Shown here piece by piece: positions 8,201 to 16,891 of a stretch of 35,244 bases of DNA. The DNA is from a virus. Location: the IMG/VR virus record IMGVR_UViG_3300032285_000166, positions 1-35,244 of that record. The stretch is one strand, 5' to 3'. A program made the translations under genes and the position numbers. Position 1 is the first letter of the stretch; the number at the start of each line of letters is the position of its first letter. The notes under the pieces were generated by a model, which was not told the DNA's origin, made no database searches, and saw only the letters and a list, made by a program, of their open reading frames with translations.

Positions 8201-11200
8201 TAACTTGGCGCGTTCGTGCATAACCTCCCATGACTTAATCGCATAGCGGTTACTTGCAAACTTGGTGGCAAGTGTCTTAAACCCTTCAGTCGTTGTAAAC
8301 AGACTTTTGATCGCCTTGCCTAAAGGAACTTTTTCTTCTTTGAACCGCGTATAGTTCGGATCAGCGTGGTCATTAAGATCAATCGTACGCGCGGGAGTTG
8401 CTTGGTTTGGCTGTCCCGGCGGAGCAGTGGCCTCTAATCTACCTAATTCGATTGGTCCTTGTTGCGGCATAGCGATCTTCGAGAAGATCTCAGAAACTTC
8501 CACTAGGAAATTGATCTGACCGTTTGCTTGTTTGTCAGCGTTGTACCCAACTGCTTTAGCAATTGCCCTACTAAGACTTGTCCAAAGAGTTCTGGCGGTA
8601 GGAAGCAGGCTTTCATAGACAAGAGTCTCGGTCCACTCTCTCCACTTGCCTATTATTTTTCCGGGTTCTTTGCCAAGTTTATCTTGAATAGCACCGGCAA
8701 CGATGTTCGACGCCTTCATTGCACCCATAGCAGACGGACTGATTCTGTTCAGTTCCCGCTGGAATTGAGGCTCAGTCATAGCATAAGCTATGAATTCATA
8801 GACATTCTTGAACGCTGTTGGGTAGCTTTTGCCAAGGTAATCTTTGGCCTCTTCCATAAGTTGCTCAAGCTGGAAGCAAGCAACAACTTGATCTTCAGTC
8901 AGTTGTGAACGCAGTTGGTTACCGTGAGAATACTTGTAGAGGACTTGTACAGTTGCCGCATGGGTAAGCTCATGTAACACCGTAGACATCGTTAACCCGT
9001 TTGGAGCCAAACGGATTTTATTGGTAAGCGGATCATATGAACCGTACGCGTCTGTTTCTCTGCCTTTGTTGTCCCTGATTACGTCCACGATCTCAAGCGT
9101 GGTGCTGAGTTTCATCGCAAACAAAGCTTGGGCCAGCCCTTTGTGGACTAGTGCAGTAAGATTCCCACCCGTTGGCGCTGACCTAAAAGCTTGCAAAAGC
9201 TTTTGCAATTCGTTGTCTTTTATCAGCTTGATTGCTTCAGCACTAAGCGGCCTATCTTCAGCAACTTTAGAGAACGGTACATACGGCTCCGCCGTATCCC
9301 GCTGACGTTGGAATTTATCTTGAGCGGCGATACCCGCACCAATCATTTCAGATACACGTTTAGCGTGATCAATTAGTGCTTTATCTTTTTCTTTTTTGGT
9401 AAGTTTATTATTCTCATTAATCAGCCGCTCTGCAACTTTAGCAAACGCGTAATCTTGCTGAATACCCGCATCGTTTGTATCCCCTTTTTCACTTAGGGCT
9501 TGTAGATACGTTAGTTTTGTAGCGTGCGATAACTTATTCCACGAAGGAAATTCAAATTTAAAATGTTTGGCTACCGCTTCTCGGTTGTATTCATAATTGC
9601 TAGTAACCCTTTCACGACGTTGGTCGCGCTCTTTGCGTGCTTCCTGTTCTTTACGTTCTTGTTCGTTTTTAGGTTTAATGTACCCTTCCTCGCGCCCTTG
9701 TGTTAGAGCGCGATAGGCTTGCAGTTTTTTACCAGCTTCCCTGTGTTCTGGCCGACTACCATATTTAATCAACGAAAAATATAGGTCTTTTTCAGCGGCG
9801 GAAACTTTTGACCAAGGTGACAACTGAGACAACCTAGGTCCGTGGCGCTCTAATGCTACCTCTGCTTCAGCAAGAGCGGAAGAAGTATCGGCCTCTTCGT
9901 TGTCAGCTTTCTCTTGTTCCTTTTCTAATTCTTGTATACGGCTTTCGTTATTTTGTTCACGGGCTGTTTTTAGCTCAGCTTCGATCTGTTCTGCTTTTTC
10001 TTTCGCCGCATTAAATTTTTCTTTTGCCTCTTCTTGGGCTATTGCTAATTCAACGCGTTCAGCATTCTTTGCTTTTGCTTCCGCCGCAATCTCAGCATAA
10101 GTCTGGTTATACTGATTTTCCATTTCATCAGTATCAAACGAATACTTTAGCGGACCCCTTGGTTTACCTTTTTTGTCTAGGTACGAAGCCTCTAGATCAC
10201 GTTGACGTTGCTCTTCTTGTTTGCGCTCTTCTTCCCGCTCAAGACTTAAAGCGTAATCATTTGCCGCGTCGCGTTGTTCTTGCCTAGACCGAAATGGTCC
10301 AATTGGTTCGGCAAAAAAATTATCGTCTGCTGTTAGAGGATCGCTACGTGTTATTTCAAAAGCATCTTCAAGTTCATGTAAATCGGCCAGCGCGTCTTTA
10401 AGTTTTGCCGTGTTTATTTTTGAAGGGTCTTTAGCGTAAGCATACGCTATTTTATTGTATATGTCCCTTTGAGTAGCCACCAAGTCACGGTCTGTTTTGG
10501 CTAAATCTTGTAAACCTATATCACCCGCAACAAGTGGTACTACTGGAGTGGGTTGAGTTCCTTCTCCAACATTAGTTGCTGTAGTGCTTGGTTCAACATT
10601 GCCCACTCCGCTTGTGTCAACGGGGGCAACTCCTTCGGTGGCGGCTCCTGTATCGGGCTGTGTAGCCACGCTAGGGCTTTCTCCAACTGCGGGCGTGACA
10701 GTTCCTGTAGAGACATTTGGTGCTCCTTGTTGTGCAAGATGTTGTTTGATTGCAGCCACTGCGCGTTCATTGAACCCTTTACCGCTTTCAATAGTTAGCC
10801 CAAAAAGCCTTTCAAATTGTTTTAAAGGCAACGCATTTGCTTTGCCACCAGTAGAAGTTAGATCTTCAAGATACTTAGTTGCGGCAGCAATTGGGTTAGC
10901 CTCAATGTCTACCTTACTAGGAATTGGCGCATTTTGAAGTTTAGGCTTAGCTTCCGCAGGGGGTGTTGGGGGAGGAGTCTCGGTTTGAGCAGCGGGTGTT
11001 TCCGGCGTAACTGCAACAGCACCCGAAGGTGCGTTCTGAGGATTTAATAAGCTATCAAGCTCTGCTTGCTTAGCTGCTTCTTTAGCTGCTTCTTCAGCCG
11101 CTGCTTTGGCTTCTTTTTTATTAGCCGGGGGTGCAGGGGGAGGCGTAACCTCAGTAGTAACGGGGGCCGTAGCAGGAGGTGGAGCTTGCTGTTCTCTTTC

Positions 11201-12286
11201 AGCTTGTTCTTTCGCGGCTTTGGCAATTTGGTTACTGAAGTGGTTTCTAACCCCACCAACTGTACCGGGGACCACTGCCATACCCATCGAAGCGGCGGCG
11301 GTATTTACGTACTCTTTTAGTGCCTCTGCATCAGCCAAAGACAAGTTTGCGCCAAAGCGCTCTGCCACCGTTTGGATTTCTTCTGGAAGAATTTCTTTGC
11401 CGCCCGTGACGGCAATACGTTTAGCGACTTCAGCAATTAGTGAGTCGGCGGCTTTCTCACCAACTTTGAGCGCATTAACCCCAATCTTGTTAACAAAATA
11501 ATCTGCAACCGAATGGACAATGGCAGCAGGAACGAGGCGTCCAAGGTTGATGTCTTCAGGGGTCTGGTTATTACGTTGTGCTTCCTGCACCGCCCGACTT
11601 GTGGTTTCGCCAGCGCCATGTAGACCAGCTTGACCCACCATACCAGCGGTAGTACCCAGAGCGAGAAGTTCTTTTTTGGCTTCTTTAAGAATAGTCTTTT
11701 CAGCTTCTTCTTTGGACATTTTTTCGGCAGCTTCAAGAATGCCTTTTTTGACCAAAGTTTTGGCTACTGCACCAGAGATTGCACCGGGAAGCGCGCCAAC
11801 ACCTGCACCAGTAGCCGCACCAACACCTGCACCAACTGCCATTGTGCCAAGCGTTTCGGCTAAGTTAGCCACACCAGATCCAATCTGATACGGGAGCCAG
11901 TCAGTTATAAGAGGAACGATCCCTTCCTTAAGGGCTTCCATAAATTCGTCAGTCTTACGAACTACTGTTTTTGATTCTGCGTTGTGTAGGTTCTCAACCC
12001 CGCGCTTGATTAAGTCACTGCCGGTTTCTTCAGCGCCAACCTTTTGAGCAAGACGCCCCGCTAGGACTTGAGCGCCGCCAAAAGTCTCCTGTAGCTGGGG
12101 TACATAATTTTTGATACCCCGCATAAAATCACTGGAGTTATCCTCCGGTGCAAGTACACGCGGTCCCTGCGGTTCTGGAGTAGGGGGCTTTTTAGTGTCA
12201 AATAAAAACGCACTAAAATCTTGACCAGCAGGCGTAGTATCAGGGGCGGGGCCAAACAACTCCGAACTAAAATCGCGTCCTTGCAT
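5213..12286 (-). CDS. Giant polyvalent-type ejection protein with metallopeptidase motif
   Basis: This 2357-residue protein is most likely carried in the virion and injected with the DNA. A hydrophobic Gly/Ala segment (about 135-175) follows a short N-terminus and could interact with membranes. About 355-640 is Ala/Pro/Thr-rich linker, and 690-990 is highly charged and coiled-coil. At 1105-1109 the motif HELTH, with a downstream YEFIAYAM whose Glu is about residue 1164, has the pattern of a zinc metallopeptidase (HExxH plus a distal Glu), as in the MPTase domains of phage polyvalent proteins. Residues from about 1750 (NFVRD at 1773) to the C-terminus resemble the large polyvalent associated domain LPD38, including AKNLANFEQ and a hydrophobic FRPSATGALRAME section. 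The start ATG 12286 has AAGGAC upstream. It is the last gene of the late operon. Confidence 0.85.
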   Translation of the reverse strand: MQGRDFSSELFGPAPDTTPAGQDFSAFLFDTKKPPTPEPQGPRVLAPEDNSSDFMRGIKNYVPQLQETFGGAQVLAGRLAQKVGAEETGSDLIKRGVENLHNAESKTVVRKTDEFMEALKEGIVPLITDWLPYQIGSGVANLAETLGTMAVGAGVGAATGAGVGALPGAISGAVAKTLVKKGILEAAEKMSKEEAEKTILKEAKKELLALGTTAGMVGQAGLHGAGETTSRAVQEAQRNNQTPEDINLGRLVPAAIVHSVADYFVNKIGVNALKVGEKAADSLIAEVAKRIAVTGGKEILPEEIQTVAERFGANLSLADAEALKEYVNTAAASMGMAVVPGTVGGVRNHFSNQIAKAAKEQAEREQQAPPPATAPVTTEVTPPPAPPANKKEAKAAAEEAAKEAAKQAELDSLLNPQNAPSGAVAVTPETPAAQTETPPPTPPAEAKPKLQNAPIPSKVDIEANPIAAATKYLEDLTSTGGKANALPLKQFERLFGLTIESGKGFNERAVAAIKQHLAQQGAPNVSTGTVTPAVGESPSVATQPDTGAATEGVAPVDTSGVGNVEPSTTATNVGEGTQPTPVVPLVAGDIGLQDLAKTDRDLVATQRDIYNKIAYAYAKDPSKINTAKLKDALADLHELEDAFEITRSDPLTADDNFFAEPIGPFRSRQEQRDAANDYALSLEREEERKQEEQRQRDLEASYLDKKGKPRGPLKYSFDTDEMENQYNQTYAEIAAEAKAKNAERVELAIAQEEAKEKFNAAKEKAEQIEAELKTAREQNNESRIQELEKEQEKADNEEADTSSALAEAEVALERHGPRLSQLSPWSKVSAAEKDLYFSLIKYGSRPEHREAGKKLQAYRALTQGREEGYIKPKNEQERKEQEARKERDQRRERVTSNYEYNREAVAKHFKFEFPSWNKLSHATKLTYLQALSEKGDTNDAGIQQDYAFAKVAERLINENNKLTKKEKDKALIDHAKRVSEMIGAGIAAQDKFQRQRDTAEPYVPFSKVAEDRPLSAEAIKLIKDNELQKLLQAFRSAPTGGNLTALVHKGLAQALFAMKLSTTLEIVDVIRDNKGRETDAYGSYDPLTNKIRLAPNGLTMSTVLHELTHAATVQVLYKYSHGNQLRSQLTEDQVVACFQLEQLMEEAKDYLGKSYPTAFKNVYEFIAYAMTEPQFQRELNRISPSAMGAMKASNIVAGAIQDKLGKEPGKIIGKWREWTETLVYESLLPTARTLWTSLSRAIAKAVGYNADKQANGQINFLVEVSEIFSKIAMPQQGPIELGRLEATAPPGQPNQATPARTIDLNDHADPNYTRFKEEKVPLGKAIKSLFTTTEGFKTLATKFASNRYAIKSWEVMHERAKLINFSGPSINSIYTLLTLAPARGRSIYNSQVDPIATDLRASVQEYAEAMRLDVDKTLSRLHKILEVLHNPERSMVKFLLSVPLANDANNKPFMVSGIPATAADVRDAIVNQLNRNQNMTEAQARQLRSTLESIVFQTQVDPFGQVTIMRDPNGKPLVNARNVVANGRSPDGMTQIDPAHQTYNMTNLDPASISNVTSQYLNDPNKALVDRIINDMRRLNEKTIELDKQSNYWSKPVENRKNFYNFQNYVSFKGKSAHTEIDDMLDYQTMKRGREFQQIERPFEGRETAADNPVLHALAYATQASLRAGRKDVTLAIKNAIEQKLLHGRVWAEVPFEDRNKKDFIDKLPRERTVFHFNPNGSVQVLIIDDPKIRESIRRTFETTSPFITAANWLTSKIGAMHTRYNYNFAPMNFVRDGLTNAGAIGADMGPKKAAEYLGAMSSLVANGGLYKAMQVAILYDKTDARSQQALRGLANSDPFIANMVEFIKEGGMVSYLHGLTIKSNFEQLYKDIGKSGIIAKKEQLEKFIDTWTDMFELASRAAAYSVAKSDAISNGYVGDAAKAKAAAYAKNLANFEQVGDWGKALGSLYMFFRPSATGALRAMEAIAPVFRTTERAALGLPESIRNNPTALANFKANYAKNRGNAQIMTASLMGLGALAYTMAFMFADDDDDLGRNPVGTDNMQQWTRYARFHVPKILSEAIGLKDPLVLQMPWGFGLGAFAASGAQLAAAVAGKQSFGDALANVALQISLDSFVPIPISRMPPTEMPGAFALDSIAPSVLRPVFEFIINKNGLGQEIYNDQNRRMGDAYTGGDHIPEMYKIAARWMANQTVGDIDISPNTLYFLSNSYLDGIAKFFETGTDVALMVSGAKDFKPKTDLPLFGSFFGSRSNVDSREYSAVEKKIQDIEKQLKQFDTDPLMAAKYDLNHPTHRVLVEMYNYDKNQELRELRHQAKMVRLNNAFEPRDRDALIKVINMQQNLIKHHLVETYKAYGVEP

Positions 12287-12294
12287 GACAGTCC

Positions 12295-15200
12295 TTATTT
12301 GATTGCGATGCCTCTAGCTTTTGCCGCTGCTTCTATTTCCGCCACTGATTTACCAGATGCTTTAGCCGTCGCTTCAACGTCTGCCCTAGACATTGTTGTA
12401 GGAGCAGCGGGAGGGGGCGGCGAAGTATTTGCACCTCCTACCGTCATACCAGTAGATTTAGTGTACAGAGCTTTGGCTGTGTTATACATTTCTTGAGCTT
12501 GTTTATGCTGGGCAACAGCATCTCTGTCATATTGCGCCAATTGCCCTTCATAAGTTTCTACGTTCTTTTGTTTTTCTTTATTGTTAGGATCATTTTGGAG
12601 CAGCAACCGCGCTTGGTCTAGTTTTGCTTTACCAGCTTGGTAGTCTTTGCCGCTTCTAACAGACTCAATATATTTTTCAGTAGCCAGAACAGCGTTATAC
12701 GAATTGGTAAGCGCAGTTTGAATCCTTGAAAAATTAGTCGCGTCTTTTTGCGCTGCGGCAACTTCTTTATGAGCTGCGGATACAAGCTCTTGCCCTCTGA
12801 GGTGCATTTGGGCGTTATAGACAGACGTATCCATCTGCCCTTGGCCTTGCGCGTTAGAAGTGGCAATTTGAGCAAGAGTCTGTCCCCGTGTATCAGCATG
12901 ACGCCCAAGGACTTCATTGAGCTTCATACCGCGTTCAGCAAGACTAGCTTTTTCTCTGCCAGCTTCTTCCCAGTTACCTTTTTTCTCAAGCCTTTCAGTT
13001 TGACCAAGATCGTAGATAAGTTTGTCGGTTTCACGTAAAACCTTCTTCCGTTCCTTCTCATCTTCAATCATGATAGGAATGGATTTCTTGAGAGCAGTCA
13101 TACCCGCTACAAGCGTAGCACCGGGAGTTGAACCCCAGCTTGCAAAGAACTCGGCAAGGCGAAGATTCTTTTGACGTTTGGCGTCGTCGTCCAAATTGGC
13201 ACGCTCCGCCATGATTTTACTGCGGTAATCGAGCAGTTCTTGATTTGGACCTAAACCAATAGCTTCTCGATCTTTTTGTTGGCGTTCATAAATTGCTTTC
13301 TGTGCTTCAGGAGGTTTAGCAGCTTCTGCTCGAAGCGTTGCAAACATTGGATCTTCAGGGGGCGCAACCGCATTTACGTATCCGGGCATTTTAATGCCAG
13401 CAGGGGCAGGGGCAACTGAAGGACGAACAACAGGCGCAGCGGCTGGAGCAGCTTGGGTAGTAACGGGAGGCGCGGCAGGGGCGGGGCCAGCAGTAGGTAC
13501 AGCCGTTATAGCAGAAGGATTAGTTAAAGCAGCGGGGGGTGGAGCAAGTTCCGCAGGGGCAGGGGCGGGAGGAGCCGGTGGTTTTGTTCCATAAGACTCC
13601 GCATGGCGATCCGCCATCATCCTGAATGGATTAATTTTATTTAGAGCTTCGCCCGGATTGTATAGCCAGCTAGGTGCGCCACCATATTTTTTGAAGTTTT
13701 CGTCTTCGCCTTTGACTAGACTCTGATTGTTTTCGTCAGTAGATTCAGCAAACGCAAGGATACCGCCTCGCGCCATGCGAGGAACTGGCATCTTCTCTTG
13801 GATCAGACGCGCAGCCATCTGTTTAATTGATGGACTATTAGATTCTTTGGCGTACTTCTTGAGATCGTCCACATCCATCTTCGAGAGCGTGCTTTCAATC
13901 TCGCCGCCCACATCGTAGGACATGATGCCGCCTTTTGCGGCGTGGATAACCCCACCTTCTTTTCTGGGCGTAGGCGTACCACCAAACGCACCGTTCAGCG
14001 CACCGTATGCACCGACTGCACCAATACCCTGAGTGAGAGCATTAGGCGCGGCCTGATACATATTGGTGGTCGAAGCTTGCATAGGCAGACCACGCAGCAT
14101 GTTTGACATCGTACCCAATTGCATCAGCGGATACTGTTGTGCGTTGGCGTAGTCTTGCAGCGCTTGATTAAGAATCATTTGTTGCAGTTGCTGCTGCTGA
14201 CCGCCGTACTGATTCTGTAGTCCGTAAATTCCTTCTTGAGCCGTTAACTGTTGTTGTCCTAGTCCAAATAATTGTTGCGCCGCAGCAAGTTGCTGAGCGT
14301 TCATTTGTTGACCGTAATTAGCACCAAATTGTCTAGATTGTTCAATGGCTTGTTGGTTAGCCAGCATCGCCTGTTGGTTTGCTAGCTGAGCTTGCATGTT
14401 TTGCCCAGCGCCAAGTTGTTGCACTCCAAGATTAGCTTGAAGATTCTGCAACCCAGTGTTGTAAGCCATCTGCTGATTAGCAAAATTGGCTGCTTGGTTT
14501 TGTTGAGCGTTAAATTGCCGGTTTGCTTGACTTAACTGACCTTGGTTTAAACCATACTGACCAAGAATTCCTTGATTAGCCAAGGCGATCTGATTAGCTG
14601 CTTGTTGGTTAGCCGCTGCCGCTGCTTGATTAAATTGCCCTTGTTGCAGGCCATACTGACCTTGCAACGCTTGATTAGCCATCGCAGTCTGTTGGCGATT
14701 AGCGACGTTACCCATCGCCATCTGCTGATTCATGGTTCCCTGTTGAAGACCGTACTGACCTTCCAAAGCCTGATTAGCCAACGCCGCTTGCTGATTCATC
14801 GACCCTTGTTGCAGCCCGTACTGACCTTGCAACGCTTGATTAGCCAATGCGGTTTGCTGATTCATAGTCCCCTGTTGAAGACCGTACTGACCTTCCAAAG
14901 CCTGATTAGCTAATACCGCTTGTTGACGATTAGCAAGATTAGCCATAGCCATCTGCTGATTCATCGTACCTTGCTGCAACCCAAACTGATTCAATGCGCT
15001 TTGGTTATTTATATTTGCCGCCTGCCGAAATCCTGCATTAGCCAATCTGACCGCTTGATCCATTTGACCTTGCGTCAGACCGTACTGCCCTTGCAATCCT
15101 TGGTTGGCAAGCTGTTGTTGCTGCAATAATTGAGCGTTCTGTAGAGCAGTGTTGTACTGCTGGCCTTGGTTAAATTGCCCAGTTTGCATCCCAGCGGCTT

Positions 15201-16467
15201 GGTTCAACTGCTGCGCGGTCAAGCCGGTCTGTGCGCCAAGACCTTGAGTTTGGAGCAGGGAACTTAGATTCTGAACACCCGTCTGCTGCTGCACCGCTTG
15301 GTTAGCCATCGCCGCTTGAAGGGCTGCTTGCTGTTCAGTATTGAATTGTCCTTGCGCAGCTTGGAATGCGGCTTGTGAACCTTGAGCTTGAATATCCCCT
15401 TTCTGTGTTGCTAGATTGCGCGCAGCTTCAGCGTTTTCAATAGCTTGGCGTGATCCACCAAAAGCACCGGATTGAGCAAACTGCGCGCCACGCCTAGTCG
15501 AGGCAATATCTGCTTGGCGTTGTGCTTCGCGCTGTTGAATACCCACCACACTTTGCATGTATGGGGACATATACGCATCAGTTGCTCCGGGCTGCGTAAA
15601 CGAACTAGTACCAACATTACCTGCCCCCTGCATCTGGAAACGCTCAAGAGGAAGTGTATTAACACGCTCAAACCCAATGTTTGTTGGCTTGTAGTCAAGC
15701 TGATGCCCTGTATATAAAGGGACTTCTCCAAGTTGAGTAAATTCAGCTTGTGCCGCTTGCATCATGGCGGCGTTTTTAAGTTGCGCCGCCGTACCTGTTT
15801 GTCCGTAGGCAGTTGGACTAGTACTTAACTGCGCTGCGTAAGCAGTAGGAGAAGTACTTAACTGCGCTGCGTAGGCAGTTGGACTAGTACTTAACTGTGC
15901 TGCTGTACCTGTTTGAAATTCTCCTAACGGTGCCCCATTAAGTTGCGCAGCACGCATTCTTTCAGCCGCAGATATTGTAGGAGCATTCCCTAAATAAGTT
16001 TGTTGTGCGGTTTGCCCCCGAACATTTTGGGGCTGGTTCATTTGGTAATAATTTACATCAGGAGCGTAAGCTTGCCCCATCGTAAATTGACCGGGATTAT
16101 ATCCAGCATTAGCAGCGCGCTGCATTGCGTCAGCGGTATATTCGCTGGCAGCATTAAATTGCCCCGGCATTTGCAGATTGTAGATACCATTCTGCGCCAT
16201 CTGCTGCATCGGCGTGAACCCAGCGACTGCTGCGCTAGGATCATAGGAAGTCATATTCCCATTTGCGTCGTACGTCCCACCGTACGCTTGATAAGGTCTA
16301 AGAGGTCCTAGTTCAGTCTCACCCGTAGTAGGATTTGTAGTGGTATTAAACAATTGATGCTGAGTTGCGCCCAGCATGTTCTCTACATATCCACGAGCAT
16401 ATTCGGGGATATTGGTATTCGTTACCGTCGAGCTAGTTTGACCGCCGCCACCGCCGCCCTTACCCAT
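12295..16467 (-). CDS. Large Gln-rich repeat virion protein (probable internal/ejection protein)
   Basis: This 1390-residue protein starts at ATG 16467 with GGAG upstream and overlaps the previous gene by 8 bases. After a Gly tract, the N-terminus reads IPEYARGYVENMLGATQ, a pattern I recall from phage structural proteins. Residues about 189-221 hold three copies of AAQLSTSPTAY. A GAFGGSRQAIENAEAARNLAT segment follows, then 19 consecutive 11-residue Gln/Ala/Asn-rich units (about 460-668), best read as a long helical rod. Further on are Gly-Gly motifs (AAKGGIMSY, MARGGILAF), a Pro/Ala linker (about 955-1030), a charged helical part and a C-terminal SVAEIEAAAKARGIAI. Its place between a GNAT-like protein and the giant polyvalent protein suggests a DNA-ejection role. 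No enzymatic motif is visible. Confidence 0.78.
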   Translation of the reverse strand: MGKGGGGGGQTSSTVTNTNIPEYARGYVENMLGATQHQLFNTTTNPTTGETELGPLRPYQAYGGTYDANGNMTSYDPSAAVAGFTPMQQMAQNGIYNLQMPGQFNAASEYTADAMQRAANAGYNPGQFTMGQAYAPDVNYYQMNQPQNVRGQTAQQTYLGNAPTISAAERMRAAQLNGAPLGEFQTGTAAQLSTSPTAYAAQLSTSPTAYAAQLSTSPTAYGQTGTAAQLKNAAMMQAAQAEFTQLGEVPLYTGHQLDYKPTNIGFERVNTLPLERFQMQGAGNVGTSSFTQPGATDAYMSPYMQSVVGIQQREAQRQADIASTRRGAQFAQSGAFGGSRQAIENAEAARNLATQKGDIQAQGSQAAFQAAQGQFNTEQQAALQAAMANQAVQQQTGVQNLSSLLQTQGLGAQTGLTAQQLNQAAGMQTGQFNQGQQYNTALQNAQLLQQQQLANQGLQGQYGLTQGQMDQAVRLANAGFRQAANINNQSALNQFGLQQGTMNQQMAMANLANRQQAVLANQALEGQYGLQQGTMNQQTALANQALQGQYGLQQGSMNQQAALANQALEGQYGLQQGTMNQQMAMGNVANRQQTAMANQALQGQYGLQQGQFNQAAAAANQQAANQIALANQGILGQYGLNQGQLSQANRQFNAQQNQAANFANQQMAYNTGLQNLQANLGVQQLGAGQNMQAQLANQQAMLANQQAIEQSRQFGANYGQQMNAQQLAAAQQLFGLGQQQLTAQEGIYGLQNQYGGQQQQLQQMILNQALQDYANAQQYPLMQLGTMSNMLRGLPMQASTTNMYQAAPNALTQGIGAVGAYGALNGAFGGTPTPRKEGGVIHAAKGGIMSYDVGGEIESTLSKMDVDDLKKYAKESNSPSIKQMAARLIQEKMPVPRMARGGILAFAESTDENNQSLVKGEDENFKKYGGAPSWLYNPGEALNKINPFRMMADRHAESYGTKPPAPPAPAPAELAPPPAALTNPSAITAVPTAGPAPAAPPVTTQAAPAAAPVVRPSVAPAPAGIKMPGYVNAVAPPEDPMFATLRAEAAKPPEAQKAIYERQQKDREAIGLGPNQELLDYRSKIMAERANLDDDAKRQKNLRLAEFFASWGSTPGATLVAGMTALKKSIPIMIEDEKERKKVLRETDKLIYDLGQTERLEKKGNWEEAGREKASLAERGMKLNEVLGRHADTRGQTLAQIATSNAQGQGQMDTSVYNAQMHLRGQELVSAAHKEVAAAQKDATNFSRIQTALTNSYNAVLATEKYIESVRSGKDYQAGKAKLDQARLLLQNDPNNKEKQKNVETYEGQLAQYDRDAVAQHKQAQEMYNTAKALYTKSTGMTVGGANTSPPPPAAPTTMSRADVEATAKASGKSVAEIEAAAKARGIAIK
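14464..15090 (-). repeat. Nineteen tandem 33-bp (11-residue) repeat units
   Basis: Counting from 15090 downwards, every 33 bases gives one 11-residue unit, with alternating types such as GQYGLQQGTMN and QQTALANQALQ, and a third type QQMAMANLANR. The register never slips over 19 units. An 11-residue (hendecad) period equals three helical turns, which predicts a right-handed or straight alpha-helical coiled coil. DNA identity between some 66-bp pairs is high, suggesting growth by unit duplication. Confidence 0.88.
15805..15903 (-). repeat. Three tandem 33-bp repeats encoding AAQLSTSPTAY
   Basis: The units are 15805-15837, 15838-15870 and 15871-15903. Units 1 and 3 differ at one base and unit 2 differs from unit 1 at four. 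All changes are silent, including a serine codon switched between the AGY and TCN boxes. Confidence 0.9.
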
Positions 16468-16891
16468 GATTTACTCCTTCGAGGGGCAGTTCAAATGTTG
16501 CCCATAGGCTTTTATGCCCGTCGTTTTGAAATATTTTAGCCCAACCGCGCCGAGCGGTGGCTTCGATCCCGTCACATCCCATGTCTTTTGCATACCGACG
16601 TAGCAGATCAAGCATAGGATCTTTCCATTTACTCAATTCCATGCCACCACAAAAAGTCATAGACAAAACTTTGCGTTTTGGGTAGTTCATGAAGTTTGTG
16701 ACCACTGCGCCTTTGATCTCACTACCTTCAAACGCAACCCATAGATCATGTTCGTAATCTACTATTGCGGTGTGAATGTCATCTACAGTGTATCTACCAT
16801 AAGTATATCGCGCCGCCCGATCCAGAAATGGCCCAACAGTTTCCCAGCAAGTGTGGATTAACTCTTTGGGAACCATTGAAACTTGAATCAT
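16460..16891 (-). CDS. GNAT-fold acetyltransferase-like phage protein
   Basis: This 143-residue protein has the pattern of a degenerate GNAT (N-acetyltransferase) domain: an N-terminal helix, a central beta stretch DLWVAFEGSEIKGAVVTNF, and the C-terminal half GIEATARRGWAKIFQNDGHKS, where GNAT proteins place the final strands. Phages of the T7 group and many environmental phages carry such a protein beside the internal virion proteins (T7 gp13 is a comparison). I cannot confirm an acetyl-CoA binding motif (R/Q-x-x-G-x-G/A), so catalysis is uncertain and a structural or assembly role is as likely. The gene overlaps both neighbours (ATGA at 16888-16891; 8 bases at 16460-16467), so its product should be made with the ejection proteins. 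Confidence 0.68.
   Translation of the reverse strand: MIQVSMVPKELIHTCWETVGPFLDRAARYTYGRYTVDDIHTAIVDYEHDLWVAFEGSEIKGAVVTNFMNYPKRKVLSMTFCGGMELSKWKDPMLDLLRRYAKDMGCDGIEATARRGWAKIFQNDGHKSLWATFELPLEGVNHG

Noticed and set aside
13394-13594. Gly/Ala-rich plus-strand reading frame
   Set aside because: It lies opposite the Ala/Pro-rich linker of the 1390-residue protein and is a composition artefact.
14464-15090. CRISPR array from regular 33-bp repeats
   Set aside because: The repeats are back to back without spacers and stay in the reading frame of a protein; they are coding repeats.
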